Source of the DNA: Desulfobacterales bacterium | GTDB lineage: Bacteria > Desulfobacterota > Desulfobulbia > Desulfobulbales > BM004 | DNA length: 55,669 nucleotides | Assembly (NCBI GenBank): GCA_021647905.1 | Contig: JAKITW010000009.1 | Coordinates: 1 to 55,669 of the forward strand | Reading direction: 5' to 3' | In this document: positions 7,852 through 16,365 of the stretch, piece by piece | Layout: each line of letters opens with the position of its first letter | How positions within the stretch are numbered: position 1 is the stretch's first letter | Translations under genes and position numbers: made by a program | The notes under the pieces: model-generated | The model's input: the letters and a program-made list of their open reading frames with translations, nothing else | Databases searched by the model: none | Told to the model about the DNA's origin: nothing

Positions 7852-8508
7852 ATGTCCTTAATGCGCGGCCGGCCGGCCCTGTCCGAAAATGTCAAGCAGA
7901 TCCAGGTACCGTTTGCAGCCGGGGTACTTGCCACCCTGAAGGCCGGTGATCTGGTCAGCCTGACCGGTTATTTCTATACCGGCCGGGACCAGACCCACCG
8001 CCGGCTCTGCGCCCTGCTCGATCAGGGCGAGCCGTTGCCCGTGGACCTGGGCGGCCAGCTCCTTTATTATGTCGGCCCGAGCCCGGCCCGGCCCGGCCGG
8101 GTGATCGGCGCGGCCGGGCCGACCACCAGTTACCGGATGGATCCCTATACCCCGCGGCTGCTCGAACTGGGACTGGCCGCCACCATGGGCAAGGGGGCCC
8201 GTTCCCGGCCGGTGCGCGAGGCAATGGTCAAGCACGGGGCCGTCTATCTGGCCGCCGTCGGCGGGGCCGGGGCCTATCTGGCCCGCTGCATCCGCAAATG
8301 CGAGTTGGTGGCCTTTGAAGATGCCGGGCCCGAGGCCATGTTCCGTTTCGAGGTGGAGAACTTCCCGGCCGTGGTGATCAACGACCTGGCCGGCAACGAC
8401 TATTATGAAATGGTGGCCAGGGGTAAGCGATCACCGGGCATTGAACCCGGAGTCTCGCAGGCTCGCTTCCCTGCTTTGTCATCGGCAGGTTCGCATACCG
8501 ATGTATAG
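7852..8508 (+). CDS. Class I fumarate hydratase, beta subunit
   Basis: C-terminal half of the two-subunit class I fumarase. GYFYTGRDQTHRRL and the GPTTSYRMDPYTPRLLELG region are family signatures, and VVINDLAGNDYYEM is the normal end of the domain. After ARGK (about residue 195) the protein has about 25 extra residues rich in Ser, Pro and Gly that come from a hairpin-rich segment beginning near 8424, so the natural C-terminus seems to have been extended by an inserted element. Start ATG at 7852. Confidence 0.9.
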   Translation: MSLMRGRPALSENVKQIQVPFAAGVLATLKAGDLVSLTGYFYTGRDQTHRRLCALLDQGEPLPVDLGGQLLYYVGPSPARPGRVIGAAGPTTSYRMDPYTPRLLELGLAATMGKGARSRPVREAMVKHGAVYLAAVGGAGAYLARCIRKCELVAFEDAGPEAMFRFEVENFPAVVINDLAGNDYYEMVARGKRSPGIEPGVSQARFPALSSAGSHTDV

Positions 8509-8578
8509 CCCACCTGGCGATGCCTTGCATCTCCGGCACCCTGTGTCTTACAGGGCAAGGAGTGTACTCGACAGGTGG
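8424..8578. repeat. Hairpin-rich element at the fumarase beta 3' end
   Basis: Several stems are packed here: CCGGG/CCCGG with a 7-base loop (8434-8450), CATCGG/CCGATG (8480-8503), then nested CCACCTG/CAGGTGG (8510-8516, 8572-8578), CCTTG/CAAGG (8523-8527, 8556-8560) and CCCTGT/ACAGGG (8539-8555). It overlaps the end of the fumarase beta frame and ends just before the Nudix RBS. It may be a small mobile element or structured RNA; I do not recognise the class. Confidence 0.5.
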
Positions 8579-8613
8579 TCGCGCCATCCTGTGAGCACAC
8601 GAAAGGAGCCTGA

Positions 8614-9099
8614 ATGTATACCCCGATTATCGGAACCCTGGGATTCGTGGTGTCACCCGATAAAAAGCAGGTCCTGCTGGTACACCGGAACCGGCGGCCG
8701 GACGACCAGCATCTGGGCAAGTTCAACGGCCTGGGCGGCAAGATGCTGGCCGATGAGGATGTGTTTACCTGCATGGAGCGGGAGATCCGGGAGGAGGCCG
8801 GGATCGAGTGCATTGATATTTCCCTGCGCGGCACCATCAACTGGCCCGGTTTCGGGCCCGGCGGCGAGGACTGGCTGGGGTTCATCTTCCGGATAGACCG
8901 GTTTCGCGGCGTCCCTTTTGCGGAGAACCAAGAGGGCGAGCTTCTCTGGAAGCCCATTGCCGGGCTGAATGAACTGCCGATGTGGGAAGGGGACCGCTGT
9001 TTCCTGCCCCTGGTTTTTGACGATCATCCCGGGATTTTTCATGGCTACATGCCCTATGCGCAGGGGCGTCTCAAGGGCTGGTCATGTGTGCGGCGGTAA
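8614..9099 (+). CDS. Nudix hydrolase, MutT/8-oxo-dGTPase-like
   Basis: A 161-residue Nudix protein. The Nudix box is GGKMLADE, seven residues, then REIREEAGI (about residues 43-65), matching Gx5Ex7REUXEEXGU. N-terminal TLGFVVSPDKKQVLLVHRN and later GEDWLGFIFRIDRFRG resemble 8-oxo-dGTP diphosphatases that clean the nucleotide pool, although the substrate cannot be fixed from sequence. RBS AAAGGAG precedes the ATG. Confidence 0.88.
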   Translation: MYTPIIGTLGFVVSPDKKQVLLVHRNRRPDDQHLGKFNGLGGKMLADEDVFTCMEREIREEAGIECIDISLRGTINWPGFGPGGEDWLGFIFRIDRFRGVPFAENQEGELLWKPIAGLNELPMWEGDRCFLPLVFDDHPGIFHGYMPYAQGRLKGWSCVRR

Positions 9100-9220
9100 G
9101 CCGTTCCGGTTGCGCCACCCCGAGACAAACCGCTTGCGTTGTCCCTGCGGCCAGATTATAGTTTTTAAAAACTGGGAAATACCGCTTGGCTACGAGTTCC
9201 TTCGGCCGTCCGCCAGGGTT

Positions 9221-9245
9221 CGGGGCCGCCGGCCCCGTGTTTTAA
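9221..9245 (+). terminator. Probable intrinsic terminator after the Nudix gene
   Basis: CGGGGCC-GCC-GGCCCCG stem (9221-9237) followed by TGTTTT. GC-rich 7-bp arms with a short T-tract; weak at the T-run but well placed between Nudix and the zapB-like gene. Confidence 0.5.
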
Positions 9246-9292
9246 ACAGCGGCGTGGAGTTGGGACAGGAGATCAAGGAGACGGGACGAATC

Positions 9293-9646
9293 ATGGGGCA
9301 TGAAGAGAAACTCGCCAGGCTGGAGCAGGTTGTTACCCGGATGCTGGCCAGCTATGATACGCTGAAGGCCGAACATAACGAGTTGCAGGCCCGCCTGCGG
9401 GAGAGTGAACAGAGTAACCGCGAACTGCAGGAGCAGGTGGAGGGCCTGCGCAATGACCGGGAGATGATGCACGGCCGGGTCACCACCCTGATCGACAAGG
9501 TCATGGATTGGGAAAAGGAACAGCAAGGCGGACCAGGGCAGGGCGATGCGGACCCGGCCGCTGGCAACGACCAACCTGTTGAGGACAGCATGCCGATTTT
9601 TTCCATGGGCGCTTCCCAGGGAGGCGAATCACCGGCAGGCCAGTGA
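9293..9646 (+). CDS. ZapB-like coiled-coil protein upstream of zapA
   Basis: A 117-residue protein, nearly all coiled coil from residue 5 to 80 (heptads such as LARLEQVVTRML, LQARLRESEQSNRELQEQV) with a disordered acidic Gly/Pro-rich tail. Such short coiled-coil proteins commonly precede zapA and are annotated as ZapB-like division factors. The ATG at 9293 follows AAGGAG by 12 bases; the frame is open further upstream but without coding character. zapA starts about 75 bases after its stop. Confidence 0.75.
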   Translation: MGHEEKLARLEQVVTRMLASYDTLKAEHNELQARLRESEQSNRELQEQVEGLRNDREMMHGRVTTLIDKVMDWEKEQQGGPGQGDADPAAGNDQPVEDSMPIFSMGASQGGESPAGQ

Positions 9647-9722
9647 CTTCAGGAAGAAAGTCCGGCGCGGGCCGCTCTTTTGGCGCCGGACCGATCAGGT
9701 AGTGCGAGGGCAGGGGGTATCC

Positions 9723-10022
9723 TTGGAACGGCTGGTCAAATTTGAGGTGCTCGGACAGGAATACCCGTTGTATACCGATGCCCCGGAGGAGGACCTTGAA
9801 GAGATCCTTCAACTGGTCAGGATGCAGATCGAGGGGCAGCAGGGTCAGGCCTCCACCAGTCTGCTGCCCACCAGCAAGGCAGCGGTGCTGACCAGCCTGA
9901 ACATGGCCGGCAAGTATGTGAGCCTGAAACGGGAGTTCGAGCAGTATAAACAGGCGATGGCCCGGCATATGGAACGGCTGAGCAGCAAGATAGAGGTGAT
10001 TCTGCCCCGGGATGATACGTAA
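9723..10022 (+). CDS. zapA: Cell division protein ZapA
   Basis: ZapA stabilises FtsZ protofilaments at the division ring. Residues 1-40 (LVKFEVLGQEYPLYTDAPEE) form the ZapA beta-hairpin head and the C-terminal half (VSLKREFEQYKQAMARHMERL) the dimerising coiled coil; 99 residues is typical. No ATG exists near the conserved start; I favour TTG at 9723, preceded by AGGGGG at five bases, with GTG at 9702 as alternative. The downstream 6S RNA candidate reproduces the zapA-ssrS arrangement known from many proteobacteria. Confidence 0.85.
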   Translation: MERLVKFEVLGQEYPLYTDAPEEDLEEILQLVRMQIEGQQGQASTSLLPTSKAAVLTSLNMAGKYVSLKREFEQYKQAMARHMERLSSKIEVILPRDDT

Positions 10023-10113
10023 CAAGGGCCTTTGCGGCCCGATTGATTTTGTTCTTTGGCTTTCCCGCAGGGCCGGTGCGATACCGGCCGGGAAAAGGGG
10101 AGTACGACGAGAT

Positions 10114-10299
10114 GGATTTCCCCTGCGCTGTTGGTGTCGGCTGAATGTTTAGAGCCAACTCTTAACAAAAGGGCTCCTCCGCTGTTCCGGGAGAGGAATC
10201 GGCCTTGTCAAGGCCAATTCCATCAATGGGATATGAGTTTTGCCCACCTAACTTGATTAGGTTCTGTAATTCCTTCCGGCACGGCAGGGTGGGGGATTT
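10114..10299 (+). ncRNA. ssrS: 6S RNA candidate (ssrS)
   Basis: About 185 nt immediately downstream of zapA, where ssrS lies in many proteobacteria. The closing stem pairs CCCTGC (10121-10126) with GCAGGG (10284-10289), extended by TTTC-rich and GGGGGA segments; the interior is an imperfect rod with the expected unpaired central region (around CCAACTCTTAACAAAAGGG). 6S RNA mimics an open promoter and sequesters sigma-70 RNA polymerase in stationary phase. The call rests on position, length and closing stem; a covariance-model search would settle it. Confidence 0.65.
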
Positions 10300-10911
10300 T
10301 CATTACATGAAAAACGCACTGTTCCCGTATTTGATCGCGGCATGGTGCTTTATAATATAGAGTAACGCGGAGTAGTTACGACTTTGGAAAGGGCAGGGGG
10401 AAACTGCAGATGATATCAACCCTGAGAAGTTCAGGTTCATATAGCGGCACGCTCGGCTTGCGGAGAGAATGGCAGCAGCAACGGCCTGCCGGGAATCTTG
10501 GTCGTCCCCCCCTTTTGGGTGCATGAGCGACGCTGATCGTAACCAGCTGTTTAGCGCGGCCGGTTTTGGCCGCTGTGGTCCTGGCCGATTGCGTCAATCA
10601 AAATCAGGAAAGCGAGCAGAACCCACCGTTGGCAATGATCGCCCGGCGCATTGACCTGTGACCGGCGGCCTGTCCGGTTCTCTCTGGTTCGGTTTCCGCC
10701 CCCCTCTTTTTCGTTCTTCGCGTTCCCCGGTTTTTTTTCAGATCTTGGTAGTGCTGTTGTTCGGTCGGGTTTTCCCGTCCGGTTCGATAGGGCCCGGAGT
10801 TGCCGGGTTTGCTTCGGGCCTGATGGGACGGCCCTGGCTGTTTATATAAAATCTCTCCTCTCTCCGGGATCGGATTGGCGGGCAGGGGGAAGGACGCAGG
10901 GGGGGTGCTCC
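10300..10911 (+). other. Intergenic region upstream of rny
   Basis: About 610 bases with no convincing gene. A TATAAT at 10351-10356 with a poor -35 (TTGATC at 10331, spacing 14) may be a promoter for a long rny leader. T-rich and pyrimidine-rich stretches (about 10670-10740) are unlike the coding DNA around. Open frames across it have no coding character. Confidence 0.4.
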
Positions 10912-12486
10912 GTGAATATCTTGCACGTTTCTACACAGATAGCATTGGTTTTACTGGTCGGCCTGTTGGTCGGCGGCGCGGTTGGTTATTATCTTCGCAA
11001 GCTGTTGGCCGAAGGACACCGGAAGAATATCGAGTTCCAGAGCCGGCAGTTGATCGAAAACGCCATCAGCGAGGCGGAACGGATCAAAAAAGAGGCCTCG
11101 CTGCAGACCCGGGACGAGGCGTTTCAGATCAAGCAGGCCCTGGAAAAGGATCTCCATGAGCACCGGGCCGAGGTGCTGGCCGAGGAGAAACGGCTGAGCA
11201 AGAAGCTGGACCAGATCGAGGCCAAGATCGATACCCTGGATAAACGGGAGACCGATCTGCTTCGCCGTGAACAGGTTCTTGTCAAGCAGGAAAAGGGGTT
11301 GGAACAGAACAGGAAGCAGATCGATGCCCTGATTGAAGAGCAGCGGCTCAAGCTGGAAACCATTGCCGGGATTACCCTGGACGAGGCCAAGCGGATGCTG
11401 ATCGAGAGTATTGAGAGCGAGGCCAGGATGGAGGCCGGCAAGCAGCTGCTGAAGATAGAGAACGAGATGAAGATCCAGGCCGATCGCAAGGCCAAGAATA
11501 TCCTGGCCCTGGCCATCTCCCGTTATGCCGGCGATTATGTGGCCGAGCGGACCGTGTCCGTGGTGTCCTTGCCCAGCGAGGACATGAAGGGCCGGATCAT
11601 CGGCCGGGAAGGCCGCAATATCCGGGCCTTGGAGGCGGCCACCGGTATTGATATCATCATTGATGATACCCCGGAGGCGGTTATTCTCTCCGGATTCAAC
11701 CCGGTCCGGCGCGAGGTGGCGCGACAGGCCCTGGAGCAGCTCATTGTCGACGGCCGGATTCATCCCGCCCGGATCGAGGAGGTGGTGGCCAAGGTTGCCA
11801 AGGAGCTGGAGGTGAGCATGCGCGAGGCCGGGGAACAGGTAACCTTTGATGTGGGGGTCCATGGCGTCCACCTGGAGGTGATCAAGCTGCTCGGCCGGTT
11901 GAAGTACCGGACCAGTTACGGCCAGAATGTGCTCCAGCATTCGGTGGAGGTGGCGTTCCTCTGCGGAATCATGGCCTCGGAGTTGGGCCTTGACGTGAAA
12001 CAGGCCCGGAGGGCCGGGCTGCTCCATGATATCGGCAAGGCCGTGGATCATGAGGTGGAAGGGTCCCATGCCACCATTGGCGCCGACCTGGCCCGGAAGT
12101 ACGGGGAGTCATCCGAGGTGGTGCATGCCATTGCCGCCCACCACGAGGACGTTGCCCCGGAAAGCGTGCTTGACGTGCTGGTCCAGTCGGCCGATGCCCT
12201 GTCCGGCGCCCGGCCGGGGGCCCGGAAGGAGATGCTTGAGACCTATGTCAAGCGATTGGAAGACCTTGAGCAGATCGCCAACCGCCATAGCGGGGTGGAA
12301 AAATCCTATGCGATCCAGGCCGGCCGCGACCTGCGGATCATCGTTGACAGCGGCAAGATATCCGACCAGGATGCCTTTCTGATGAGCCGGGAGGTGGCCA
12401 AGGAGATCGAGGGACGGCTGACCTATCCCGGCCAGATCAGGGTGACGGTGATTCGGGAGACCAGAGCGGTTGAGTACGCCAGATAA
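10912..12486 (+). CDS. rny: Ribonuclease Y
   Basis: Membrane-anchored endoribonuclease that initiates mRNA decay. Order of domains: N-terminal membrane helix (residues about 6-27), long charged coiled coil (about 30-195), KH domain with [20 protein letters not shown], and HD domain with catalytic [10 protein letters not shown] plus HHEDVAPES. The GTG at 10912 with an AGGGGGG RBS gives 524 residues, the usual size; an upstream in-frame extension to 10651 is pyrimidine-rich and not coding-like. Confidence 0.95.
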   Translation: MNILHVSTQIALVLLVGLLVGGAVGYYLRKLLAEGHRKNIEFQSRQLIENAISEAERIKKEASLQTRDEAFQIKQALEKDLHEHRAEVLAEEKRLSKKLDQIEAKIDTLDKRETDLLRREQVLVKQEKGLEQNRKQIDALIEEQRLKLETIAGITLDEAKRMLIESIESEARMEAGKQLLKIENEMKIQADRKAKNILALAISRYAGDYVAERTVSVVSLPSEDMKGRIIGREGRNIRALEAATGIDIIIDDTPEAVILSGFNPVRREVARQALEQLIVDGRIHPARIEEVVAKVAKELEVSMREAGEQVTFDVGVHGVHLEVIKLLGRLKYRTSYGQNVLQHSVEVAFLCGIMASELGLDVKQARRAGLLHDIGKAVDHEVEGSHATIGADLARKYGESSEVVHAIAAHHEDVAPESVLDVLVQSADALSGARPGARKEMLETYVKRLEDLEQIANRHSGVEKSYAIQAGRDLRIIVDSGKISDQDAFLMSREVAKEIEGRLTYPGQIRVTVIRETRAVEYAR

Positions 12487-12515
12487 ACGTCACAAGCACC
12501 ACATTTTCGCACGAT

Positions 12516-12560
12516 CGCTCCTGTCCGTATAGCTTAGCTTAGCTATAACGAACAGGAGCG
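12516..12560. terminator. Long hairpin between rny and tyrS
   Basis: CGCTCCTGT (12516-12524) pairs with ACAGGAGCG (12552-12560), and inside it TATAGCT pairs with AGCTATA. No T-run follows, so it is an atypical terminator or an mRNA-stabilising stem. A second small stem CGGCAC/GTGCCG follows near 12573. Confidence 0.45.
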
Positions 12561-12691
12561 CTTGCACGAACCTGCGGCACTTGTGCCGTTTACCAGCTTT
12601 GGGGCTAATGGTGTTGTAGAGTTACCTTGTGATTCAGCTACACGAACTGTTTTGTTTGTCTTCTTTTAACAACGAGGGTTTCCATAGAAAG

Positions 12692-13909
12692 ATGAGTACC
12701 TCCATTGATGCCCAGATTGAACTGATTGAGCGGGGGGCGGTTGACGTCATTTCCCGGGAAGAGCTGAAGAAGAAACTGCGGCGTTTCCAGGAAACCGGGG
12801 TGCCCCTGAAGATCAAGGCCGGCTTTGACCCCACGGCCCCGGATCTCCATCTGGGCCATACGGTCCTGATCCAGAAAATGAAACATTTCCAGGAGCTTGG
12901 TCATGAGATTCTTTTTCTGATCGGTGATTTTACCGGGATGATCGGCGATCCCACCGGCAAATCCGAGACCCGGAAACCGCTCACCCGCGAAGATGTACAA
13001 CAAAACGCCGAGACCTATAAGGAACAGATCTTTAAAATTCTCGACCCGGAACGGACCAGGGTGGTATTCAACAGCCAGTGGTTGAGTCGGTTGACTTCCG
13101 ATGATTTTATCCGGTTGGCCTCGCAACTCACCGTGGCCCGGATGCTGGAACGGGAGGACTTCAAGGTTCGTTTTGAAAACCAGCGGCCGATCAGTATCCA
13201 TGAGTTTCTCTACCCCCTGATCCAGGGGTATGACTCGGTGGCGATCAAGGCGGACGTGGAACTGGGCGGCACGGATCAGCTTTTCAACCTGTTGATGGGC
13301 CGTGATCTGCAGCGCGCCTGGGGACAGGAGCCCCAGGTGGTCATCACCATGCCGTTGCTGGAAGGGTTGGACGGGGTGGACAAGATGAGCAAGTCACTGG
13401 GCAACTATATCGGGATCAACGAACCGGCCGATGCTATCTACGGCAAGGTGTTGAGCCTTTCCGATACCTTGATGTTCCGGTATTACCAGTTGTTGAGCGA
13501 CCTGAGCAGCCGGGAGATTGACTCCCTGGCCCGGGAGATGGAACAGGGGGACGTTCATCCCAAGGCGGTCAAGCAGCAACTGGCCAGGGAACTGGTCGCC
13601 CGCTTTCACGGCGCCGACGCCGCGGTCAAGGCCGAGGCCAACTTTGAGCAGGTGTTCAAACACCACGGCCTGCCCGAAGATATTCCGCTACTGGAGCTGG
13701 AGGCCGGCGGCGAGGATATCTGGCTGCCGCGGCTGCTGGTGGATGCGGGCCTTATTACTTCAACCTCTGAGGGACGTCGGCTGATCAAGCAGCAGGCGGT
13801 CTCCCTGGACAACGCCAGGGTAATTGACGTGGACCGCGAGGTCCGGCGACAGGGCGAGGTTCTCCTCAAGGTGGGGAAAAGGAGGTTCTGTCGGGTGCTG
13901 TTCCGCTGA
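12692..13909 (+). CDS. tyrS: Tyrosyl-tRNA synthetase
   Basis: Charges tRNA-Tyr. Class I signatures: HIGH-like HLGHT in [14 protein letters not shown], the TyrRS segment [16 protein letters not shown], the KMSKS loop [10 protein letters not shown], and a C-terminal S4 RNA-binding domain (about 340-400). From ATG 12692 the protein is 405 residues, as in the TyrZ/TyrS2-type bacterial enzymes; an upstream start at 12629 would add 21 unconserved residues. Confidence 0.95.
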   Translation: MSTSIDAQIELIERGAVDVISREELKKKLRRFQETGVPLKIKAGFDPTAPDLHLGHTVLIQKMKHFQELGHEILFLIGDFTGMIGDPTGKSETRKPLTREDVQQNAETYKEQIFKILDPERTRVVFNSQWLSRLTSDDFIRLASQLTVARMLEREDFKVRFENQRPISIHEFLYPLIQGYDSVAIKADVELGGTDQLFNLLMGRDLQRAWGQEPQVVITMPLLEGLDGVDKMSKSLGNYIGINEPADAIYGKVLSLSDTLMFRYYQLLSDLSSREIDSLAREMEQGDVHPKAVKQQLARELVARFHGADAAVKAEANFEQVFKHHGLPEDIPLLELEAGGEDIWLPRLLVDAGLITSTSEGRRLIKQQAVSLDNARVIDVDREVRRQGEVLLKVGKRRFCRVLFR

Positions 13910-13921
13910 GAGAAAAAAAGA

Positions 13922-14332
13922 TCAGTCCGGTCTTTTCTGCTCCTGGCAGGCAGTGCAGCGGCCGGTGAACTCCACGTGGTGACCGAGGATTTCGTAGCCG
14001 CTGCTTAAAGCCGCTTTCTGCTCCAGGTCCTGGTTCGGCTCCACGTCCACATCGTCAACCCGGCCGCATTGGCTGCAGCGGATGTGATAGTGGGGCGCGG
14101 GGTTGCCGTCGAACCGTTTCTGCTCACCGCCCACCTTCAGTTTTTTGATGATATCGCAATCAGCCAGGAGTTCGAGATTACGGTACACGGTGCCCAGGCC
14201 GATCCGGGGCAGCCTTTTCCTGACCATCTCATAGACTTGATTGGCAGTGGGGTGCGATGTAACCTTTCTCAACTCCTCGAGGATCACCTGGCGTTGACTG
14301 GTGATCCGCATTGTTTTTGCCAAACTTTCCAT
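13922..14332 (-). CDS. Fur-family regulator (Fur/PerR-like)
   Basis: A 136-residue metalloregulator with an N-terminal winged helix (RITSQRQVILEELRKVTSHPTANQVYEMV, GLGTVYRNLELL) and C-terminal dimerisation domain with HYHIRCSQCGRVDDVDV and CTACQ: the two CxxC pairs make the structural zinc site and HYH the regulatory site. Whether it senses iron, peroxide or zinc cannot be decided from sequence alone. It converges on tyrS with a 12-base gap. A Fur-box-like sequence and an AT-rich palindrome lie upstream, suggesting autoregulation. Confidence 0.9.
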   Translation of the reverse strand: MESLAKTMRITSQRQVILEELRKVTSHPTANQVYEMVRKRLPRIGLGTVYRNLELLADCDIIKKLKVGGEQKRFDGNPAPHYHIRCSQCGRVDDVDVEPNQDLEQKAALSSGYEILGHHVEFTGRCTACQEQKRPD

Positions 14333-14369
14333 CCCGCATTTCCCTCCTGTCCTTCCCAGGACATCTTTC

Positions 14370-14384
14370 TGATAATAATTCTCT
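14370..14384. promoter_or_regulatory. Fur-box-like site upstream of the Fur-family gene
   Basis: TGATAATAATTCTCT matches the TGATAATnATTATCA Fur core at most positions; an ATTATAAT palindrome lies 8 bases further upstream (14392-14399). Likely autoregulatory operator and -10 region. Confidence 0.45.
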
Positions 14385-14458
14385 GTTGGATATTATAATC
14401 AATCTCCCCGGATAGCAAGAATTTTATGCTGGATAAGCAATTAACACTGAATCCATAA

Positions 14459-15757
14459 TCAGCGCAAGGGCGGGTTAAAGTAACCGAAACGCAGATTGGG
14501 AAAGCAGCGGCGCAACTCCCGGTGCCAGGCTCTGATCCCCATACCCGGCGACTTGGCCTTGATATCCATGACCTCGATATACCAGTCCGGATCCATGTTG
14601 AGGTTGCGCAACTGGATCAGATCGGGCCGCAACTCGTCGATCAGTCCGGTCAGGGCGGCAAGTTCCTCGGGATCGTCACTGAAACCGGGCAGGATGAAGT
14701 AGTTCAGCGACACGAATTTCCGGTGCTTTTTCATTACCCGGATCGAGCCGCGGACCTCGGCCATGGTAAAATCGCGCGGCCGGTGATAGCGGCGATGGTA
14801 AAGGGGACGGGCGCTGTTCATGCTTACCCGGATGCTGTCCAGGCCGGCATCGGCCAGCCGGTCCACCGCCTCGGGCAGGCCGGCGTTGGTGTTGATATTT
14901 ATGGTGCCCATGTCGGTGTGTTCCCTGATTGTCCGGATCGCCTGTTCGATGATCCCGGCCTGGAGCAGCGGTTCGCCCTCGCAGCCCTGGCCGAAACTGA
15001 CCACCGGTCGCGGCGCCGTGCCCAGATGCGGCACCGCCACCCCGGCGATTTCCTTTGCAGTTGGCACGAACCGGATTCTCTCCTGGGTCGAGGGACAGCG
15101 GCCCGGGGGCTGCAGGGAGATGCAGCCGACGCAGCCGGCGTTGCAGGTAGGCGAGGTGGGCAGCGGCGCTTCCCATCTGCCGAGGAAATAGTTTCGCGCC
15201 GCCGGGCATCCGTAGGTAAGGCAGCATTCGCCCAGATGCTGGATCAGGCGGTTCTGGCGATGGGCCTTGAGTTGACGCCTGGTCCTGGTCATGATCTTGC
15301 GGGGATCGAACCGGTCCGCGTCCTGGCGGGGGTCGGGATCGCTGCGGAACGCCGAGACCCAGAACCGGCCGTTATGCCAGCCCACGGCGGTGTAGGCGAA
15401 CAGGGGCAGGGGGGGCTGATCGGGGCAACTCCTCTGGAAGGCGGCGGTATGGATGGCGGTATGGGCTGGGGCCATGAAGGCGGCAACCGCCCGGATGCCC
15501 TCCTTGGGGTCGTCCGGGCTCTGCTCCACCAGCAGAGGTTCCATGGTGCCTGGGTCGATACCAACGGGCAGCCGGTCCGGCAGGGTAAAGAGTTCGCTGC
15601 CAACCGGCAGCGGGATCAGATCGGCCAGGTCAGGGGGGGCAAATTGATCCCAACTGCGGCCGGCCATGGCCAGGCCGGGAAAATCCTTGATCTCGCCGGC
15701 CCGGTTGGCATAGACCAGCGATGGCAGCGTATCGGGATGGGGTTGGGGTCGGGACAT
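14459..15757 (-). CDS. Radical SAM protein of unknown specificity
   Basis: A 432-residue protein with radical SAM cluster motif CNAGCVGC (Cx3Cx2C) at about residue 195 and the TIM-barrel sequence FGQGCEGEPLL, GTININTNAGLPEAVDRL, IRVSMNSARPLYH. The first ~190 residues form a separate domain with a Cys-containing segment (CCLTYGCPAARNYF) just before the barrel. The spacing resembles pyruvate-formate-lyase-activase-like and wide-scope radical SAM enzymes. The substrate is unknown and neighbours (Fur, hypothetical) give no hint. Confidence 0.85.
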   Translation of the reverse strand: MSRPQPHPDTLPSLVYANRAGEIKDFPGLAMAGRSWDQFAPPDLADLIPLPVGSELFTLPDRLPVGIDPGTMEPLLVEQSPDDPKEGIRAVAAFMAPAHTAIHTAAFQRSCPDQPPLPLFAYTAVGWHNGRFWVSAFRSDPDPRQDADRFDPRKIMTRTRRQLKAHRQNRLIQHLGECCLTYGCPAARNYFLGRWEAPLPTSPTCNAGCVGCISLQPPGRCPSTQERIRFVPTAKEIAGVAVPHLGTAPRPVVSFGQGCEGEPLLQAGIIEQAIRTIREHTDMGTININTNAGLPEAVDRLADAGLDSIRVSMNSARPLYHRRYHRPRDFTMAEVRGSIRVMKKHRKFVSLNYFILPGFSDDPEELAALTGLIDELRPDLIQLRNLNMDPDWYIEVMDIKAKSPGMGIRAWHRELRRCFPNLRFGYFNPPLR

Positions 15758-15806
15758 GGGGGGCGGCCTGCGGGCAAGCGGCTTGTCAGGCAGGGCGGCC
15801 GGCTGC

Positions 15807-16232
15807 TTACTTGGGGCGGATACTGTCGATTACCGAATCAATGGCAGTGTAGATGTCCAGATCGTCACCGAACACATCCTGCACCTTGGGATGGTCAACC
15901 AACTCTTCAATGGTGTACTGGGTAAGAAACAGACTGATGAAGTTCGGGTCCGGGGTCAGGGTCCGGAGCGGGGCTATCTTGAACTGGATATCGAACTCCT
16001 CCATATCGGACAGGAGGTTGAGCTGCCGGGCATATGCTTCCCGCACATCCTGTTCCGAGGTGATTTCGATGATGTGTTGATCAAGCAACCGTTGAACCAG
16101 ACTGGTGGCCAGTTCCTCTGATCTCTTGTATGCCAGGGAAAGCATATAGCGCCTTTCCTGCTCCCGTTTTCGGTCGATCGCCCGGATGGTTTTGTCGGTG
16201 GCGCTGCTTGCCCCGGTGAATACTCGAGCCAT
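15807..16232 (-). CDS. Conserved hypothetical protein
   Basis: A 141-residue soluble protein, no signal peptide, with a basic helical N-terminus (DRKREQERRYMLSLAYKRSEELA) and acidic C-terminal half. I begin it at ATG 16232 (MARVFTG), with an AGGGA RBS, rather than at the upstream Met at 16331 whose extra 33 residues look non-coding. It precedes the radical SAM gene on the same strand by about 50 bases and could share its transcript. No family recognised. Confidence 0.6.
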   Translation of the reverse strand: MARVFTGASSATDKTIRAIDRKREQERRYMLSLAYKRSEELATSLVQRLLDQHIIEITSEQDVREAYARQLNLLSDMEEFDIQFKIAPLRTLTPDPNFISLFLTQYTIEELVDHPKVQDVFGDDLDIYTAIDSVIDSIRPK

Positions 16233-16365
16233 AATATTCCCTGTCCCGTGGTGAGAGGTTGCGATGCCTGGCCAGGAAGCCGGGTGCATCGTGATTACCA
16301 TCCTTTTAATCGATAGCGCCTGATCTTTCAAAGGGAAAGATCAGCACCATGGCAAGAAGTTTTTT

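Noticed and set aside
8434-8450. tRNA T-arm lookalike on the minus strand (CCGGG-TTCAATG-CCCGG)
   Set aside because: No matching acceptor, D-arm or anticodon arm at the right distances, so not a tRNA or tmRNA end.
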